64,000 bases of DNA from UBA4312 sp002394635 (GTDB lineage Bacteria; Bacillota_I; Bacilli_A; Erysipelotrichales; Erysipelotrichaceae). Shown here piece after piece: positions 61,863 through 64,000 of this stretch. Location: contig CAMNHO010000002.1 in assembly GCA_946539765.1 (NCBI GenBank), positions 1 through 64,000 on the forward strand, read 5' to 3'. Below the pieces are notes generated by a model that worked only from the letters and a program-made list of their open reading frames with translations, was not told where the DNA came from and did no database searches. Position 1 is the stretch's first letter, and each line of letters begins with the position of its first letter. The position numbers and the translations under genes were made by a program.

Positions 61863-63800
61863 CTAGTCTGTGACTTCTTTTTTTAAAAAAGGTTTAAATG
61901 GTTTGCCATTGCCCAGATAAAACCTTGAGAACAATTCATAATATTCCAAACGTAATACCTGAATTCCGACAATCATTCCTTCCATGACCATCACGAACAG
62001 GTTTCCAAGTACAATGATCAGCCAGTTAGGACTTGCTCCACTGGCGGTACCGGCTAACATTAAAACGACTTCCATCATTGCGGCATGGCTGACCGCAAAA
62101 GCACCGACACGCACAAAAGATAATGTATTGGAAAAATAAGATATCAACACTTCGATCAATTCAAAAATATTCTGTACGATAAAGATTGGTAATGACTCTT
62201 CTATATATGGTTTATGTTTATCGATGATTCTTGCTAATGGCTCCCGGAACATAATAATAAGTAACGGAATCAGAAAGAAGAGCACCAATAGAATTCCAGC
62301 AGGTAGAGCATGTCCTGTCATTAAAAGGAATACAATAGCTATGATGGCAGAATAAAACACAAAACCTGTAATAGAGTTGGTATCAAAGTATTTGCCTTCT
62401 GTATTCTTTAATCGACAAGCATTGATAATATGTAACACCATGATGGAAAGGATCATAAACATACCGAATACGACAGCATAGACCATAATGGTATTGATCG
62501 TCCCGATCATCGGCAGATTGGACATGTCCGTTCTTGGATGCATCCACAAAGCAGGTATCACATCTTCAAAGCCGAAAAAGGAACCAAAAAGAATCCCAAA
62601 TAATGTTGAAAAAACACCTGCCATTGATATGATACCGCCTAAAGCCATTTTCTTATACTTATACAGCAGATAGCCTCCAATCAATAAACACAATCCTTGC
62701 CCGGCATCTCCGAACATAACGCCAAAGATAAAAGAATAGGTCAAAGCGATGAATATCGTCGGATCCAGTTCTTTATAATTAGGTAAACCATACATCGATA
62801 CATACATTTCAAAAGGTTTAAATATTTTCGGATTCTTTAACCGGATCGGTGGATCCAATGTATCACCTACTTCTTTTTGTGAAACAACGCAATAAATATT
62901 ATTGTCTCCTTTAATATCATTTTGAAATTGCTCTACATCTTGATCGGACATCCATCCACACAGAATATAGAATGTTCCTTCTTTTCGATTAGTGCAAGCA
63001 GCCATTTTACGAATATCAAAAGACTGATTGTAATCATCAAACGTATGCAATGCCTGGCAAAGAGGTTCTGTTGACTGTTCTAGTAAAGAAGAAATAGATT
63101 GTTCACACTCTTCATATTCAATTTGTTTATCCCGTAGTTCTTTGCTCAGTTTTTCATAATAGTTTTTAGGAGAATCGTTCAATTCTTTTGATATGTAAAT
63201 TCTTTCAAAGTGCATGGACGAAAAAATTGCATCAATACGATTGGCTTCACTGTCCGGTACAAAATAAACACCCCAGATCATATCATCAGTTTCGGATGAT
63301 TCATGAAAGATTGCACAAAGATCATGATAAACATAGGAAATAAATTTCATATAATACGATTTCGGCATCTTTCCAAATCGGGCATGTATATATTTTAATT
63401 CTCTGATTTCTGTCAGATCATAGTCCAAAGTACGGAATGGATAAATCAATTCCATTTCCTTAGTGATCTGTTCCTGACGCTGCAGACAGTTTCTTTTTTG
63501 TTCATCAAAAGCCTGAAAGGATTCATCAAGATTTCGAATCAGATCTCCAGCCTGTTCTAACGACATATTCGGATTTTTTACTTCTTTAACAGTTGGAAGG
63601 ATGGATACATATTCTTTCGCCTTTAAAAACAATTCATGATATGGATTGACCTGTACATAAGGGGAAAGGCCCTGTATACCGGATAATTCATTGAAGGCAT
63701 TTTCCAAATGGATCTCATATTTTGATAAATATGTATCCGCGACCCTGTCAATATCATTTTTCGGACCTGTAATACTTAAAAACTTCATATTTACGATCAT
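61863..63800 (-). CDS. ntpI: V-type ATP synthase subunit I (stator a subunit)
   Basis: 645 residues: an N-terminal cytoplasmic coiled part (1-330) and about seven membrane helices (345-620). Seen: MKFLSITGPKNDIDRV at the start, PTIFIALTYSFIFGVMFGDAGQGL (near 345-370), SYFSNTLSFVRVGAFAVSHAAMMEVV with the ion-path Arg (near 555-580) and the C-terminal EGMIVGIQVLRLEYYELFSRFYLGNGKPFKPF. GGAGG precedes the ATG. Confidence 0.96.
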   Translation of the reverse strand: MIVNMKFLSITGPKNDIDRVADTYLSKYEIHLENAFNELSGIQGLSPYVQVNPYHELFLKAKEYVSILPTVKEVKNPNMSLEQAGDLIRNLDESFQAFDEQKRNCLQRQEQITKEMELIYPFRTLDYDLTEIRELKYIHARFGKMPKSYYMKFISYVYHDLCAIFHESSETDDMIWGVYFVPDSEANRIDAIFSSMHFERIYISKELNDSPKNYYEKLSKELRDKQIEYEECEQSISSLLEQSTEPLCQALHTFDDYNQSFDIRKMAACTNRKEGTFYILCGWMSDQDVEQFQNDIKGDNNIYCVVSQKEVGDTLDPPIRLKNPKIFKPFEMYVSMYGLPNYKELDPTIFIALTYSFIFGVMFGDAGQGLCLLIGGYLLYKYKKMALGGIISMAGVFSTLFGILFGSFFGFEDVIPALWMHPRTDMSNLPMIGTINTIMVYAVVFGMFMILSIMVLHIINACRLKNTEGKYFDTNSITGFVFYSAIIAIVFLLMTGHALPAGILLVLFFLIPLLIIMFREPLARIIDKHKPYIEESLPIFIVQNIFELIEVLISYFSNTLSFVRVGAFAVSHAAMMEVVLMLAGTASGASPNWLIIVLGNLFVMVMEGMIVGIQVLRLEYYELFSRFYLGNGKPFKPFLKKEVTD

Positions 63801-63813
63801 ATGTTTCCTCCAC

Positions 63814-64000
63814 TCAATATTTCAATACATATTTCATGGCATCTATTGAATTGACTTGATAACGAACACATTCAATAGCGACAGTCAGACGGGAGATTTC
63901 GTGTTCCTTACGATAGAGATAATAATAAACGGTTGCGATGGAATACGGGTTTTCTCTTGCTTCTGCACGCAATACATCTTTGCAGATACGAACATACATA
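63814..64000 (-). CDS. ntpC: V-type ATP synthase subunit C, C-terminal part
   Basis: Only the last ~61 residues are in the window; the gene continues beyond 64000. ARENPYSIATVYYYLYRKEHEISRLTVAIECVRYQ matches the conserved C-terminal region of subunit C (GxPPxxxYLxxKExEIxNLRxIxxG), which links V1 and Vo. Its place before ntpI, instead of between ntpE and ntpA/F, is a gene order different from E. hirae. Confidence 0.82.
   Translation of the reverse strand, partial: MYVRICKDVLRAEARENPYSIATVYYYLYRKEHEISRLTVAIECVRYQVNSIDAMKYVLKY

Overview
The window is low-GC chromosomal DNA of a Bacillota (Firmicutes) bacterium. Spx, a type III glutamine synthetase, pyruvate phosphate dikinase, the NfnAB bifurcating transhydrogenase pair, a V-type ATPase and very frequent extended -10 (TGnTATAAT) promoters suggest a fermentative gut anaerobe, possibly Erysipelotrichia; the family-level placement is inference only.

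Layout. 1-54 is the 3' end of a group II intron (domain V remnant plus domain VI), inserted antisense in the last codons of trpS. 46-33076 is core housekeeping DNA: trpS, spx, ppdK, nitroreductase, PatB-type C-S lyase, hydrolase, NhaC, YbaK, a GH13 glycosidase, glnA type III, AI-2E-family exporter, WYL regulator, a DUF2779 putative nuclease, phospholipase C-like protein, nfnAB, a strong candidate small RNA (20254-20390), efp, a cmk-der-HU operon, usp, a lipoprotein, yitT, a decayed HAD phosphatase, OPT peptide transporter, PqqD-like protein, pepD and a ZIP transporter.

33320-49076 is an apparently complete Tn7-like transposon of 15,757 bp that can be delimited to the base. Both tips start 5'-TGT, a 5-bp duplication GTTGC lies directly outside each tip, and each end carries four copies of a ~20-bp site, inverted between the ends, as expected for TnsB binding sites. 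It encodes TniQ/TnsD with four tandem zinc-ribbon-like modules, TnsA, TnsB, TnsC and a divergently transcribed protein that looks like a domesticated ISL3 transposase. Its cargo is a type I restriction-modification locus (hsdM with an amber codon near its start, hsdS, a small unknown gene, hsdR). A broken IS607-type recombinase gene and an unexplained TGTCA repeat array lie near the left end.

49082-64000 is core DNA again, mostly on the minus strand: a metallo-beta-lactamase-fold protein, alanine dehydrogenase, a K+ module (TrkH/KtrB, TrkA/KtrA, a 38-residue membrane protein, KdpD, KdpE) and a V-type ATPase operon (C-I-K-F-E-A-B-D, C cut by the window edge). The ATPase and K+ genes together suggest coupled cation extrusion and K+ uptake, as in the Enterococcus hirae ntp locus.
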